Notes: generated by a model not told the origin, from the letters alone. DNA of 33,718 nt from Rhodonellum psychrophilum GCM71 = DSM 17998 (GCF_000381545.1 NZ_KB906701.1:1-33718), one strand, 5' to 3'; shown: positions 16,156-24,868, numbered from the stretch's first letter. Numbers and translations are program-made.

Positions 16156-16863
16156 TTATTCGTTGTTGACCAATTGGAGGGTGTGAACAGCGGCAAGTCC
16201 CGCCGTCTCTGTTCTTAACCTGCTTTTCCCCAATGAGCAAGGGAGGAAGAAATTGGAAAAAGCCAAGTCCAGTTCTGCTGGCGAGAAATCTCCCTCTGGG
16301 CCTATAAGTACAAGATAGGAATTTTTTGGTTTTGCTTTTTTAAACAGGTGTTGGTCATTTTCTTCATCTACATAAGCGATGAATCTCTCAAAGGTATCAA
16401 AGATTTTATCTTGTAACAAATCCCTTATAGGCCTGACCTCATTCAATTTAGGAACTCTGGTTTTGAGACTTTGTTTACATGCGGAGATGATTTTTTTCTC
16501 CAAACGCTCTAGTTTTAAGTGGCCTCTTTCGGAGTTGGTTGATTGCATCAGTGTGATTTCATGGACACCAATTTCCGTGATTTTCTCAACCAGCCATTCC
16601 ATTCGGTCTGCATTTTTGGTCGGACAAATGGCCAAGTGGATGTAAAAATCATCCTCTGGAGTAAACAACCTTTCCTGAATGGCCAAATGGCATTTTTTGG
16701 GATTGGGGTCGATGATGACGCAAGTGAAAAGAAAGCCTTTCCCATTGGTAAAAAACACTTTGTCCCCCTTTACTTTTCGCAACACTTTAACAAGGTGTTT
16801 GGACTCGTCTGCATCGAGGTCAAAGCTGTTTCCCTGTATATTTTCATGGAAAAATAGTTGCAT
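16156..16863 (-). CDS. rsmE: 16S rRNA (uracil-1498-N3)-methyltransferase
   Basis: A SPOUT-class methyltransferase that modifies U1498 of 16S rRNA in the small subunit. The 235-residue length is typical. The N-terminal PUA-like domain includes ESKHLVKVLRKVKGD. The SPOUT knot shows NADRMEWLVEKITEIGV (about 99-115), then VLIGPEGDFSPAEL and a C-terminal SLGKSRLRTETA, the SAM-binding trefoil signature. It heads a likely minus-strand operon with the cytochrome, esterase, pepA and ATP-grasp genes, with 4, 90, 95 and 16 bp gaps. Its own promoter must lie in the 60-odd bp before the deaD terminator, where taccttt on the minus strand is a possible -7 box. Confidence 0.95.
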   Translation of the reverse strand: MQLFFHENIQGNSFDLDADESKHLVKVLRKVKGDKVFFTNGKGFLFTCVIIDPNPKKCHLAIQERLFTPEDDFYIHLAICPTKNADRMEWLVEKITEIGVHEITLMQSTNSERGHLKLERLEKKIISACKQSLKTRVPKLNEVRPIRDLLQDKIFDTFERFIAYVDEENDQHLFKKAKPKNSYLVLIGPEGDFSPAELDLAFSNFFLPCSLGKSRLRTETAGLAAVHTLQLVNNE

Positions 16864-16926
16864 AGATTATATTGGTGATTGAATAGCTAAAATAAGCAAT
16901 GGATTTGAAAGGTAGTGGATGGCCCC

Positions 16927-16972
16927 AAAAAAATCATAAAAAAAGCGCAATCTCCAAGAGACTGCGCTTTTC
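16927..16972 (-). terminator. deaD terminator
   Basis: AAAAGCGCA (16941-16949) and TCTC pair with GAGA and TGCGCTTTT, with one mismatch and a 3-base loop. On the minus strand the stem is followed by a T-rich tract (A-rich at 16927-16940). Confidence 0.85.
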
Positions 16973-17004
16973 TACTGGACTGGATTTTTGATCCAATCTA
17001 TTGT

Positions 17005-18768
17005 TTATCCTTTTGAGATCTCAATGGTCAAAGACTGTCCTTTGATGGTATTGGTTCTCATGACACTGATCACGTGTTCTGCATCCTTGGAAGGTACATC
17101 CACAAAAGAGAAGTTGTCAAAGATGTCAATGCCACCAATGCTTCTACCGGGAACACCTGTTTCTCCAGCGATCGCACCTACGATGTCATTTGGTCTGATA
17201 CGGTCTTTTTTACCTAAGCTCAAGAAAAGTCTTGACATGTTTGGCTCTCTTTCGCTTTGCTCACGAGGGCCTCTTTCTTTTCTTGGTCCACGGCTATCAG
17301 AAGAACCTCCTCTGCTATCACCACGGCTGTCAGATCTAGAGAATCTATCTCTTCCTCTTCCAGAGTCACGCTCTCTTGAGTCTCTTCCGCCTTCTCTTCT
17401 ACCGCTTCCGCCTCTTTCTCTGTCACGACCAACTTCCAATTCGAAATTCTGGTCTTTCATGTGCTTCACAGCATCTCCCATTTGCATTTTAATCAATGCA
17501 AGGGCGATTTGATCCATGGTCACGCCTTCTGCCAATATCATTCCGATTGTTTCTTCGAAGAAAGTATTGTCAGATTCTTTGGCCAAAACGCGGTGAACAT
17601 CTTTCACCATCTGCGCTTTTTTCAATTCAACCAAATCTCCCACTGAAGGGGGATCCATTCTTGAAATGGTAGTTTTGATAAATCGCTCAAGATCCTTGAG
17701 GCGAAGTGTATCTTTTCTTCCGGTTACAAAACTGATGGCCATTCCTGACTTACCAGCTCTTCCGGTTCTACCGATTCTATGTACGTAATTTTCTTCGTCT
17801 AAAGGAAGGTCATAATTGAATACAACTTCCACATTTTCAACGTCAATACCCCTTGCAGCTACGTCTGTAGCCACCATCACAGAGCAAGATCCTTTTCTGA
17901 ACTTGTTCATTACTTTGGTACGCTGGGCTTGCGAAAGATCTCCGTGAAGCGCTTCAGCCATAATACCTTTAGATATCAAAGCTTCTGTAACTTCATCCGT
18001 TGCTCTTTTGGTATTACAGAAAACCACACTCAATTTAAATTGATTGAGGTTCATCAACCTTGTCATCAATTCAATTCTCAATGAAGGTTTTACTTCGTAA
18101 TATGCCTGAGAAACGTTTTCTACAGTCAATTCTTTCCTCAAAACCTTTACAATTTCTGGATTGGTTTGGAATTTTCGAGTCAAGTCCAAGATTGGCTTTG
18201 GCATGGTAGCGGAGAAAAAGACAGTTTGTCTTTCTTTTGGCATTTCGCTCAAGATCGTTTCGATGTCCTCTCTAAAGCCCATGTCCAACATTTCATCTGC
18301 CTCATCCAGCACAATAAGGCTGACGTGGTCTAGATTCAATGTTCTTCTTTCCATATGGTCCATGATCCTGCCGGGAGTACCAACTACGATCTGAACACCT
18401 TTTCTCAAACTCCTGATTTGTCTGTCAATCGCTTCTCCTCCATAAATGCAGGTGCTGCTGATTCCTCTTTTGTGTCGCGACAATTTCACGATTTCACCTT
18501 CCACCTGAACAGCAAGTTCACGCGTCGGGCAAAGGATCAAAGCTTGGGGTTTGTTGATAGAAGCATCCACCAAATCAATGATTGGGATGCCGAATGCTGC
18601 AGTTTTACCAGTTCCTGTTTGTGCTTGACCGATCACATCGTGTCCGGCAAGTAAAAAAGGGATGGTTTGTGCTTGAATTGGGGAAGGATGGGTATAGCCC
18701 ATATCTTCCACTGCCTTTAGGATTTCGTCCGAAATCCCAAGGTCTGAGAATAATAATTCTTGTTCCAT
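17005..18768 (-). CDS. deaD: DEAD-box RNA helicase
   Basis: An ATP-dependent RNA helicase for ribosome assembly and RNA unwinding, often cold-induced. All motifs are intact in 587 residues: Q motif (about 7-33), Walker A AQTGTGKT (49-56), PTRELA (81-86), DEAD (155-158), SAT (186-188), HGDLSQ, ATDVAARGID (300-309) and HRIGRTGR (330-337). After a helical dimerisation-like stretch, residues 446-506 are an Arg/Ser/Gly/Asp-rich low-complexity tract, and 512-586 form a DbpA-type RNA-binding domain (RLFLSLGKKDRI...GGIDIFDNFSFVDVP). This is the DeaD/CsdA layout. A consensus promoter and about 100-nt leader precede it. Confidence 0.95.
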   Translation of the reverse strand: MEQELLFSDLGISDEILKAVEDMGYTHPSPIQAQTIPFLLAGHDVIGQAQTGTGKTAAFGIPIIDLVDASINKPQALILCPTRELAVQVEGEIVKLSRHKRGISSTCIYGGEAIDRQIRSLRKGVQIVVGTPGRIMDHMERRTLNLDHVSLIVLDEADEMLDMGFREDIETILSEMPKERQTVFFSATMPKPILDLTRKFQTNPEIVKVLRKELTVENVSQAYYEVKPSLRIELMTRLMNLNQFKLSVVFCNTKRATDEVTEALISKGIMAEALHGDLSQAQRTKVMNKFRKGSCSVMVATDVAARGIDVENVEVVFNYDLPLDEENYVHRIGRTGRAGKSGMAISFVTGRKDTLRLKDLERFIKTTISRMDPPSVGDLVELKKAQMVKDVHRVLAKESDNTFFEETIGMILAEGVTMDQIALALIKMQMGDAVKHMKDQNFELEVGRDRERGGSGRREGGRDSRERDSGRGRDRFSRSDSRGDSRGGSSDSRGPRKERGPREQSEREPNMSRLFLSLGKKDRIRPNDIVGAIAGETGVPGRSIGGIDIFDNFSFVDVPSKDAEHVISVMRTNTIKGQSLTIEISKG

Positions 18769-18780
18769 GAAGTGTTTCCT

Positions 18781-18868
18781 TACTTCTCTAAACCATGTAT
18801 TCCTAGAAGTATCCCAAAGTAAGCGACAGTAAGGGAACCCACGGTTAGAAAAATGTTATAATTTTAAT
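18781..18868 (-). promoter_or_regulatory. Long structured 5' leader of deaD
   Basis: About 100 nt separate the inferred transcription start (near 18868) from the ATG at 18768. Close to the start codon, TACTTCT (18805-18811 on the minus strand) can pair with AGAAGTA (18781-18787). Long leaders are known for cold-shock helicase mRNAs. A regulatory role here is inference. Confidence 0.4.
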
Positions 18869-18875
18869 TCGGATG

Positions 18876-18907
18876 CAAATGTAAGTTTTATTATTTTCAA
18901 TAGCAAA
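18876..18907 (-). promoter_or_regulatory. Consensus Bacteroidota promoter for deaD
   Basis: On the minus strand TTTG (18904-18907) is followed by exactly 20 bases and TACATTTG (18876-18883). This is a perfect match to the primary-sigma pattern TTTG / TAnnTTTG known from Bacteroidota. Confidence 0.8.
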
Positions 18908-18987
18908 TCTATTTCTAGAAAAATAGAATATATCTCAAGAAATGACCCTTTTTATTGAAGATAATTTGGTTTTGGGGTTGAAATGAT

Positions 18988-19037
18988 AGAAAAAGTAATA
19001 ATCATGACTGGTTTTGAATTTTCCAGCCATGATTATT
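18988..19037 (-). terminator. Terminator of the acyl-CoA-binding-protein gene
   Basis: AATAATCATG-a-CTGG (18997-19011) pairs with CCAG-c-CATGATTATT (19023-19037), ending one base before the stop codon. A T-run (A-run 18990-18994) follows on the minus strand. Confidence 0.85.
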
Positions 19038-19298
19038 TCAACTGTATTTGGCCGCAATATTGTTCACAAGGGCAATGTATTCTTCGGCAGCTTCACTCTT
19101 GGATTTGCCTGAAAAATTAGACCAGCTGTTGTATTTTGCCGCTGCGACAAAATCAAAACCGCCGGGCCTTTCAGTGTTGTTGTCTCCTTCGGTCGCTTGT
19201 TTGTACAATCCGTAGAGTTTTAATAATTCTTCGTTGCTGGGCTTACTGGTAAATTTTTTGGTCAATGCGACTGCCTCTTCCAGGGTATTTGCGCTCAT
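19038..19298 (-). CDS. Acyl-CoA-binding protein (ACBP)
   Basis: An 86-residue cytosolic protein that binds long-chain acyl-CoA. The family signature is clear: LYGLYKQATEGD (28-39), which provides the ligand-contacting Tyr and Lys, and the later KYNSW near residue 56. The length equals the canonical four-helix ACBP (about 86-90). It is a single-gene transcript with its own terminator and a probable -7 box 30 bp upstream. Its neighbour, citrate synthase, ends at a separate terminator, so the two are not an operon. A 19-bp palindrome upstream could be a regulator site. Confidence 0.93.
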   Translation of the reverse strand: MSANTLEEAVALTKKFTSKPSNEELLKLYGLYKQATEGDNNTERPGGFDFVAAAKYNSWSNFSGKSKSEAAEEYIALVNNIAAKYS

Positions 19299-19327
19299 AA
19301 GTAAACTATTTATAGGTTTTAAGTTTC

Positions 19328-19335
19328 CAAATATA
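19328..19335 (-). promoter_or_regulatory. Probable -7 box of the ACBP gene
   Basis: TATATTTG on the minus strand matches the TAnnTTTG consensus and lies 30 bp before the ATG. No TTTG is found at the expected distance upstream, so only half of the promoter is supported. Confidence 0.45.
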
Positions 19336-19381
19336 GGTGAAATAGCAAATTTATCCTTACTTAATCATTGATATTAAACCC

Positions 19382-19400
19382 GAAATCTGTATCAGATTTC
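19382..19400. promoter_or_regulatory. 19-bp perfect palindrome, possible operator
   Basis: GAAATCTG-tat-CAGATTTC is an exact inverted repeat of 8 bp with a 3-base centre. It lies about 50 bp upstream of the ACBP -7 box and outside the citrate synthase terminator. A dimeric repressor or activator site is possible; no regulator is identified. Confidence 0.4.
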
Positions 19401-19465
19401 AAAATGGGGTTGAAGTGAGGGGGATTGGTTTTCGGAATGGTGAATTTTTCTTCCAGTATGGAAAC

Positions 19466-19500
19466 AAAAAAAAACCACCGATCAATTCGGTGGTTTTTTT
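19466..19500 (-). terminator. Citrate synthase terminator
   Basis: AAAACCACCGA (19471-19481) pairs with TCGGTGGTTTT (19486-19496) around a short loop, flanked by A and T runs on both sides. It works for the minus-strand gene ending at 19521. Confidence 0.9.
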
Positions 19501-19520
19501 TAAATCAAAAGATGGTTTGA

Positions 19521-20807
19521 TTATCTTTTGTTCATGGTCACATAATCCCTTTCGTTTGCGCCAGTGTAAACTTGACGTGGTCTTCCGATAGGTTCGTTGT
19601 TTTCTCTCATTTCTTTCCACTGGGCAATCCAGCCTGGAAGTCTTCCCAATGCAAACATCACGGTAAACATATCAGTAGGAATACCCAAAGCCCTGTAGAT
19701 GATTCCCGAGTAGAAATCAACATTTGGATAGAGTTGTCTATCAATGAAATATTGATCATTGAGTGCGGCATGTTCGAGTTCCTTGGCGATTTCAAGAATT
19801 GGATCTTTAACGCCCAACTTGGCCAATACATCATCCGCTGCTTTTTTGATGATTTTAGCTCTTGGATCAAAGTTTTTGTAAACCCTGTGTCCAAATCCCA
19901 TCAATCTGAATGGATCATCTTTGTCTTTGGCTTTGGCCAAATATTTCTTGGAATCACCACCATCAGCCTTGATAGCTTCCAGCATCTCAATGACGGATTG
20001 GTTGGCTCCGCCGTGCAAAGGTCCCCAAAGTGCATTGATACCTGCGGATATGGAGGCATACAAACTTGCTTGTGAAGAACCGACAATTCTCACGGTGGAA
20101 GTAGAGCAATTTTGTTCGTGATCGGCGTGAAGAATCAGCAATTTATCCAAGGCACTCGCCACAATTGGATCAACATCATACCTTTCCGCTGGAAGGGCAA
20201 ACATCATTTTCATGAAGTTGGAGCAGTAGTCCAAACTGTTGTCAGGATAGTTGACTGGATGACCCACTTCATTCTTGTAGGCCCAAGCAGCGAATGTCGG
20301 CATTTTTGCAATTAACCTGATGATGCTGAGATCTACTTCGTCTTTGGATCTGTTGGGATCCAAGGAATCTGGATAAAAAGCAGTCAAGGAGCAAATCATG
20401 GAAGATAAAACGCCCATTGGATGTGCATTGGAGGGGAATCCGTCCAATATTTTTTTGATGTCCTCATGCACCAAAGTATGCGTGGTAATTTCTCTAGAGA
20501 ATTTTTCGTATTCGGATTGCGTTGGCAATTCACCATAAATCAGCAAATAAGCCACTTCAAGGAATGTGGATTTTTCAGCAAGGTCCTCGATTCTGTATCC
20601 TCTATACCTTAAAATACCGAGTTCTCCATCCAAAAAGGTAATGGCACTTTTAGTGGCTCCTGTGTTTTTGTATCCCGGATCAAGAGTGATTAAGCCTGTA
20701 TCAGCGCGCAATTTGGCGATATTGATGGCTTTTTCATTTTCAGTGCCCTCTACTACAGGCAATTCAAATTCTTTACCTCCGTACGATAACTTAGCAAATT
20801 CGGACAT
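19521..20807 (-). CDS. gltA: Citrate synthase (type II)
   Basis: Condenses acetyl-CoA with oxaloacetate to make citrate, the entry step of the TCA cycle. At 428 residues it matches the Gram-negative type II enzyme in length. The active-site residues fall at the expected places: HADHEQN with His230, GPLHGGAN with His265, MGFGHRVYKNFDPRA with His307 and YPNVDFYSG with Asp364, close to E. coli His264, His305 and Asp362. The first 50 residues form the small N-terminal beta domain of this type. It is monocistronic, with a strong terminator downstream and a 302-bp A/T-rich upstream gap. No clear Shine-Dalgarno. Confidence 0.97.
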   Translation of the reverse strand: MSEFAKLSYGGKEFELPVVEGTENEKAINIAKLRADTGLITLDPGYKNTGATKSAITFLDGELGILRYRGYRIEDLAEKSTFLEVAYLLIYGELPTQSEYEKFSREITTHTLVHEDIKKILDGFPSNAHPMGVLSSMICSLTAFYPDSLDPNRSKDEVDLSIIRLIAKMPTFAAWAYKNEVGHPVNYPDNSLDYCSNFMKMMFALPAERYDVDPIVASALDKLLILHADHEQNCSTSTVRIVGSSQASLYASISAGINALWGPLHGGANQSVIEMLEAIKADGGDSKKYLAKAKDKDDPFRLMGFGHRVYKNFDPRAKIIKKAADDVLAKLGVKDPILEIAKELEHAALNDQYFIDRQLYPNVDFYSGIIYRALGIPTDMFTVMFALGRLPGWIAQWKEMRENNEPIGRPRQVYTGANERDYVTMNKR

Positions 20808-21109
20808 AAGTCTTATGTTTATTTATTTTGGTTTTCGATTCAATTTGGGAAACTGCAATTAATGCCCTTAAGATAGTAAAAACACCTATTATTTAAAGGA
20901 TTAATATTATCAATGGCAAAAAGAGGAATGGTGATTTTATACAGCAAATCAACAATTCAGAATATTTTTTGTTACAATAAATTGATTGTAAAATAATACA
21001 AAAATGAATTTGATTTAATAATAATACATAAATTTCACTGCAAATGGATATTTCTTACCCTTTCACTCCATATTCGGAATGGAAATAAAAAAAGCCCCGA
21101 AGGGCAATT
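20808..21109. other. A/T-rich gap upstream of citrate synthase
   Basis: 302 bp holding the citrate synthase promoter (tatcttaa on the minus strand near 20868-20875 is a weak -7 candidate) and, at its right end, the suf operon terminator. No ORF or RNA gene was seen. Confidence 0.5.
21088..21105 (-). terminator. suf operon terminator
   Basis: GCCC-ttcg-GGGC on the minus strand (21094-21105), with a stable UUCG loop, followed by seven T (A-run 21087-21093). It begins 5 bp after the last gene of the operon. Confidence 0.85.
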
Positions 21110-21529
21110 TTATTTACAAAATTCTTCAAAAACTTCAACTAAATGAGCACCGATCATTTGGGCATTTCTACCTTCGATATGGTGTCTCTCAATAAAGTGA
21201 ACCAATTCTCCGTTTTTGAATAAAGCCATGGCTGGAGAGGATGGGGGATAAGGCAGTACCAATTCCCTGAATTTTTCCACCGCATCTACATCGTTTCCTG
21301 CAAATACAGTTGCCAAAACGGTTGGCTTTATGCTGCTATTTTCAAGGGCCATTTTGACCCCCGGTCTAGCGGCACCTGCAGCGCAGCCACAAACAGAATT
21401 CACCACGATAAAGGTCGTGCCTTCATGGTCGGTAAGGTGACTTTCTATGCTTTCTGCAGTCTTGAATTCTTGGAAACCGATATCGGAAAGTTCCGCACGC
21501 ATCGGTGCGATTAATTGCTCTGGATACAT
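21110..21529 (-). CDS. Bacilliredoxin (BrxA/BrxB family)
   Basis: A 139-residue thioredoxin-fold protein of the DUF1094 family. The active site is CGC (Cys47, Cys49) in NSVCGCAAGAARPG, the family hallmark. In Firmicutes such proteins remove bacillithiol from oxidised proteins. A role in Bacteroidota with bacillithiol or another low-molecular-weight thiol is inferred from the family. It is the last gene of the suf operon, 17 bp after sufT, which ties thiol redox repair to Fe-S assembly. The length matches the family (about 140-145). Confidence 0.9.
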   Translation of the reverse strand: MYPEQLIAPMRAELSDIGFQEFKTAESIESHLTDHEGTTFIVVNSVCGCAAGAARPGVKMALENSSIKPTVLATVFAGNDVDAVEKFRELVLPYPPSSPAMALFKNGELVHFIERHHIEGRNAQMIGAHLVEVFEEFCK

Positions 21530-21546
21530 ATATATAGTGATTTATT

Positions 21547-21888
21547 TTAAAGGAAACCTAATTCTAATTTGGCAGCTTCAGACATCATGTCTTGGGAATA
21601 GGGGGGGTCGAAGGTCAATTCGAGCTCTACATGATTGATGCCTTCAATCTGTTCGATTTTACTTTTTACTTCAGAAGGAATGAATTCCGCGGAAGGACAA
21701 TTTGGAGATGTCAAGGTCATCATAACAAACACATTGTTGACAGGATAAACGCTGATTTCATAAATCAAACCAAGTTCGTAAACATCCACAGGAATCTCTG
21801 GATCATAGACCAATTTGATGGCATTGATCACTTTTTCCTTGAGTTCTTGTGTAGGTATTTCCTGCAAATTATTTGTAGAGTCAGACAT
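21547..21888 (-). CDS. sufT: SUF-associated DUF59 (MIP18) protein
   Basis: A 113-residue protein of the SufT/PaaD/MIP18 family that helps mature Fe-S proteins. DPEIPVDVYELGLIY (29-43) is the family signature, and SPNCPSAEFIP holds the conserved Cys64. SufT acts late in Fe-S cluster delivery; its exact chemistry is not settled. It lies 7 bp after sufE. Confidence 0.9.
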   Translation of the reverse strand: MSDSTNNLQEIPTQELKEKVINAIKLVYDPEIPVDVYELGLIYEISVYPVNNVFVMMTLTSPNCPSAEFIPSEVKSKIEQIEGINHVELELTFDPPYSQDMMSEAAKLELGFL

Positions 21889-21895
21889 ATTCTTA

Positions 21896-22327
21896 TCAAG
21901 CGTTCAATTTGGCTGTATAAGCCAGTGCATACATTTTCATTTGTTTGATCATGGCCGCAAGTCCGTTGGACCGCTGGGTGCCAATGATATTCCCCATTCC
22001 AATTTTCTGGATGAAGTTCAAATCTGCATTAAGGATTTCTTCTGGCTTCCTTCCCGAAAGGACCCTGATCAATAGACTGATCAAACCTTTGGTAATATCG
22101 GTATTGGAATCGGCCAGAAAAACAACCTTGTTGGCATCTACCTTGGTGGTTAACCAAACTTTGGATTGGCAGCCTTTGATGATATTCTCTTCTGTTTTTT
22201 CTTCCTCTGGAAAATCAGGAAGTTGTGCGCCCAATTCCATGATATAAAATATCGTGGATTCGCGATCCTCTCCAAGTATGCTGAATTCTTCTATGATTTC
22301 GTTTTGGGCTTCCTGGATGCTTTTCAT
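21896..22327 (-). CDS. sufE: Cysteine desulfuration protein SufE
   Basis: Accepts persulfide sulfur from SufS and passes it to the SufBCD scaffold. The 143-residue length is typical. IIKGCQSKVWL holds the sulfur-accepting Cys53 (Cys51 in E. coli). Its ATG overlaps the sufS TGA (ATGA at 22324-22327), which indicates translational coupling to its partner enzyme. Confidence 0.95.
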   Translation of the reverse strand: MKSIQEAQNEIIEEFSILGEDRESTIFYIMELGAQLPDFPEEEKTEENIIKGCQSKVWLTTKVDANKVVFLADSNTDITKGLISLLIRVLSGRKPEEILNADLNFIQKIGMGNIIGTQRSNGLAAMIKQMKMYALAYTAKLNA

Positions 22328-23547
22328 TTGTTTTTGATTTTCGCTATTTTAGCTACACTTTCTACAAGCTTGTCAATTTCAGATTCGGTATTGTAAACAG
22401 CGAAGGAGGCTCTAACAGTTCCCTCGATCCCCAAACGTTTTATCAAAGGTTGGGTACAGTGGGTTCCGGTTCTGACTGCAATGCCATTTGCATCCAACAT
22501 CATCCCGACATCAAAAGGATGCATGTCCTTGATATTGAAGGAAATCACACTGACTTTTTCTTTTGCGGTCCCTACCGGGACAAACCCTTTGATCTCCGCC
22601 AATTTTTCGGTGGCGTATTCCAGTAACCTGGTCTCATGGGCAAGAATATTTTTTTTGCCCAAACCAGAAATGAATTCCAATGCTTTTTGGAAAGCAATCA
22701 CGTCCGCAATATTGGGCGTGCCTGCTTCGAATTTGAAAGGCAAAACATTATAAATTGTCTTCTCAAAACTGACTTCCTTGATCATTTCTCCACCACCTTG
22801 GTAAGGAGGCATGCTTTCCAGCAATTCCCTTTTTCCATACAATATTCCCAGACCTGTTGGTCCATAAAGTTTGTGGGCAGAAAAAGCCAAGAAGTCGCAA
22901 TCGAGGTCTTGCACGTCGATTTCCAGATGACTCGTAGATTGTGCGCCATCCAGGAGTACCTTCGCACCGACAGCGTGTGCTTTCGCAATAATTTCTTTGA
23001 CTGGATTGATGGTGCCCAAAGTATTTGAAGCATGAACGATACTGACCAGCTTTGTTTTGTTGCTGAGCAATTTCTCGTATTCCTCCATCAGTATTTCCCC
23101 ATTGTCTTTGATGGGGATTATTTTCAAGAGCGCACCTTTTTCATCGCAAAGCATCTGCCAAGGCACGATATTGGCGTGGTGTTCCAGCGTTGAAATGATG
23201 ATTTCATCCCCTTTTTCGATAAATTTTCTCCCAAAAGTGGATGCAACCAAATTGATGCTTTCGGTGGTCCCTTTGGTGAAAATGACTTCAGCCGCTTCTT
23301 TCGCATGGATGAAATCCCTGACCAAAGCCCTGGTATTTTCGAAATACCCCGTAGCCCTGTCTGCCAAAGTGTGTGCGCCGCGATGGATATTGGAGTTGTC
23401 TTTGTAATAATATTCCGTCAAAGCTTCTATCACACTGATGGGCTTTTGTGTGGTAGCAGCATTGTCCAGATAGACCAAAGGTTTTCCGTTTACTTCTTGA
23501 TGAAGTACAGGGAAAAGTGCTCTGATATTTTCAATATTTATCGACAT
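22324..23547 (-). CDS. sufS: Cysteine desulfurase SufS
   Basis: A PLP enzyme that takes sulfur from cysteine to form a persulfide for Fe-S clusters. From the ATG at 23545-23547 it has 407 residues. The PLP lysine is Lys226 in SAHKLYG, His123 is in LEHHANIVP and the persulfide Cys364 is in RTGTHCTQP, at the same numbers as in E. coli SufS (406 aa). The reading frame can be extended upstream by 14 codons, but that would overlap sufD by 32 bp and lacks homology character, so the shorter form is preferred. It lies 10 bp after sufD. Confidence 0.96.
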   Translation of the reverse strand: MSINIENIRALFPVLHQEVNGKPLVYLDNAATTQKPISVIEALTEYYYKDNSNIHRGAHTLADRATGYFENTRALVRDFIHAKEAAEVIFTKGTTESINLVASTFGRKFIEKGDEIIISTLEHHANIVPWQMLCDEKGALLKIIPIKDNGEILMEEYEKLLSNKTKLVSIVHASNTLGTINPVKEIIAKAHAVGAKVLLDGAQSTSHLEIDVQDLDCDFLAFSAHKLYGPTGLGILYGKRELLESMPPYQGGGEMIKEVSFEKTIYNVLPFKFEAGTPNIADVIAFQKALEFISGLGKKNILAHETRLLEYATEKLAEIKGFVPVGTAKEKVSVISFNIKDMHPFDVGMMLDANGIAVRTGTHCTQPLIKRLGIEGTVRASFAVYNTESEIDKLVESVAKIAKIKNK

Positions 23548-23557
23548 GTTTGTGGTT

Positions 23558-24835
23558 TTAAAAATTACTCCCCAATCTTTCTTGTACAAGATGAAGGCAA
23601 TAATCCTTGAATGAGTCTACAGCAATGTACTCGAGAACTTCTCCTGCAAAGGCAAATAAAAGCAGTCCTTTTGCATTTTCTTTCCCAATGCCTCTGGCTT
23701 GGAGGTAAAACAAAGCTTCCTCATCAAGCTGGCCAGTGGTACAACCGTGAGAGCATTTTACATCATCTGCCCAGATTTCCAGCTGTGGCTTGGTATTCAC
23801 AATAGCATCTTCGGAAAGAAGGATGTTGTTGTTCTGTTGAAAGGCATTTGTTTTTTGTGCGTCCTGACGGACAAATATTTTCCCGTTGAAAATGCCTCGG
23901 GAACTGTCTGCCAAAACACCTTTGTAGAGTTCATTGGATTGGCAATGGGGTTTTGTGTGGTCCACATTGGTGTGGTTATCTACATGGGTTTTGCCATTGA
24001 GAAGGTACAATCCGTACATATTCCCCTCGCAACCAGTGTCCAAAAGATTTAGGCTGAGATTATTTCGAACCAGGTCTCCAGCCATCGAAATGACGACTGA
24101 CGTGAATGTGGCGTCTTTATGGATGTCCACCTCAAAGTTATTGACGGAAATTGATTTCCTGTTTTCATTCTGAAATCTGCAGTAATGCACATGGGCATTT
24201 TGTCCCACTTTGATTTCAGTCACAGGATTTGAAAAATAGGATTCCTCATCGAGGGAAATGGTATTTTCCAAAAACTTCACTTCGGCACCGTCTTCGATTT
24301 CAATCAAAAGCCTAGGTGTGATAACCTCTCCTTTATTTGCTTGGTTGAAATAAAGAAAAAGTATGGGCTGTTCAATTTTTTGGTTTTTCCCTACCTTTAT
24401 ATAGATACCATCTTCGAAGAAAACATTGTTCAAGGCCACAAAAGGATCCTTTTCGGTTTTTGCGATTTTGCCCAAAAGTTCTGGCTGGTTTTCAGAAAGT
24501 GTTTCAAATGTATAGCCTTTTTTGGATACGGAAGAAACGGACGGGTCAAAAACCCCATTGTTGAAAACAACCAGATCTCCATTAAATCCCTCAAAAATGT
24601 GGGGTTTAATCTGTTCTTGGGTAAGTGGGATATTCTCGGCAGTGGAAAAACGCGAGATGCTTTGCTCCAGCTTTTTGCTGATGGCTGTGAATTTGTATTC
24701 CTCTTCTTTGAGTGCAGGAAGACCTTTCTCCTTCAAGAATTCAAGGCCTTTTGCTCTCAATGCTGAGAAATCTGTATGTGAAACCACATGATCCAAAAAG
24801 AGATCTGTGGATTTGTTACTTTTGATAACAGTCAT
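23558..24835 (-). CDS. sufD: Fe-S assembly scaffold protein SufD
   Basis: A subunit of the SufBC2D scaffold on which Fe-S clusters are built, in the cytosol. The 425 residues include a long beta-helix core (about 130-355) and the C-terminal KCSHGCTTGQLDEEALFYLQARG. His363 in CSHG corresponds to the essential His360 of E. coli SufD. It begins 33 bp after sufC and ends 10 bp before sufS. Confidence 0.94.
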   Translation of the reverse strand: MTVIKSNKSTDLFLDHVVSHTDFSALRAKGLEFLKEKGLPALKEEEYKFTAISKKLEQSISRFSTAENIPLTQEQIKPHIFEGFNGDLVVFNNGVFDPSVSSVSKKGYTFETLSENQPELLGKIAKTEKDPFVALNNVFFEDGIYIKVGKNQKIEQPILFLYFNQANKGEVITPRLLIEIEDGAEVKFLENTISLDEESYFSNPVTEIKVGQNAHVHYCRFQNENRKSISVNNFEVDIHKDATFTSVVISMAGDLVRNNLSLNLLDTGCEGNMYGLYLLNGKTHVDNHTNVDHTKPHCQSNELYKGVLADSSRGIFNGKIFVRQDAQKTNAFQQNNNILLSEDAIVNTKPQLEIWADDVKCSHGCTTGQLDEEALFYLQARGIGKENAKGLLLFAFAGEVLEYIAVDSFKDYCLHLVQERLGSNF

Positions 24836-24868
24836 GGTTATTGATTAGATGGGTGAAAAAAGGATTGT

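Noticed and set aside
16152-16196. 15-codon extension of the cytochrome lipoprotein
   Set aside because: It overlaps the end of rsmE and would displace the lipoprotein signal from the N-terminus.
17340-17470. Repeat-like Arg/Ser-rich tract as a possible tandem repeat or CRISPR
   Set aside because: It is the low-complexity tail of DeaD before its RNA-binding domain; units are irregular and in frame.
23548-23589. 14-codon N-terminal extension of SufS
   Set aside because: It overlaps the sufD end and exceeds the family length; the internal ATG aligns with known SufS starts.
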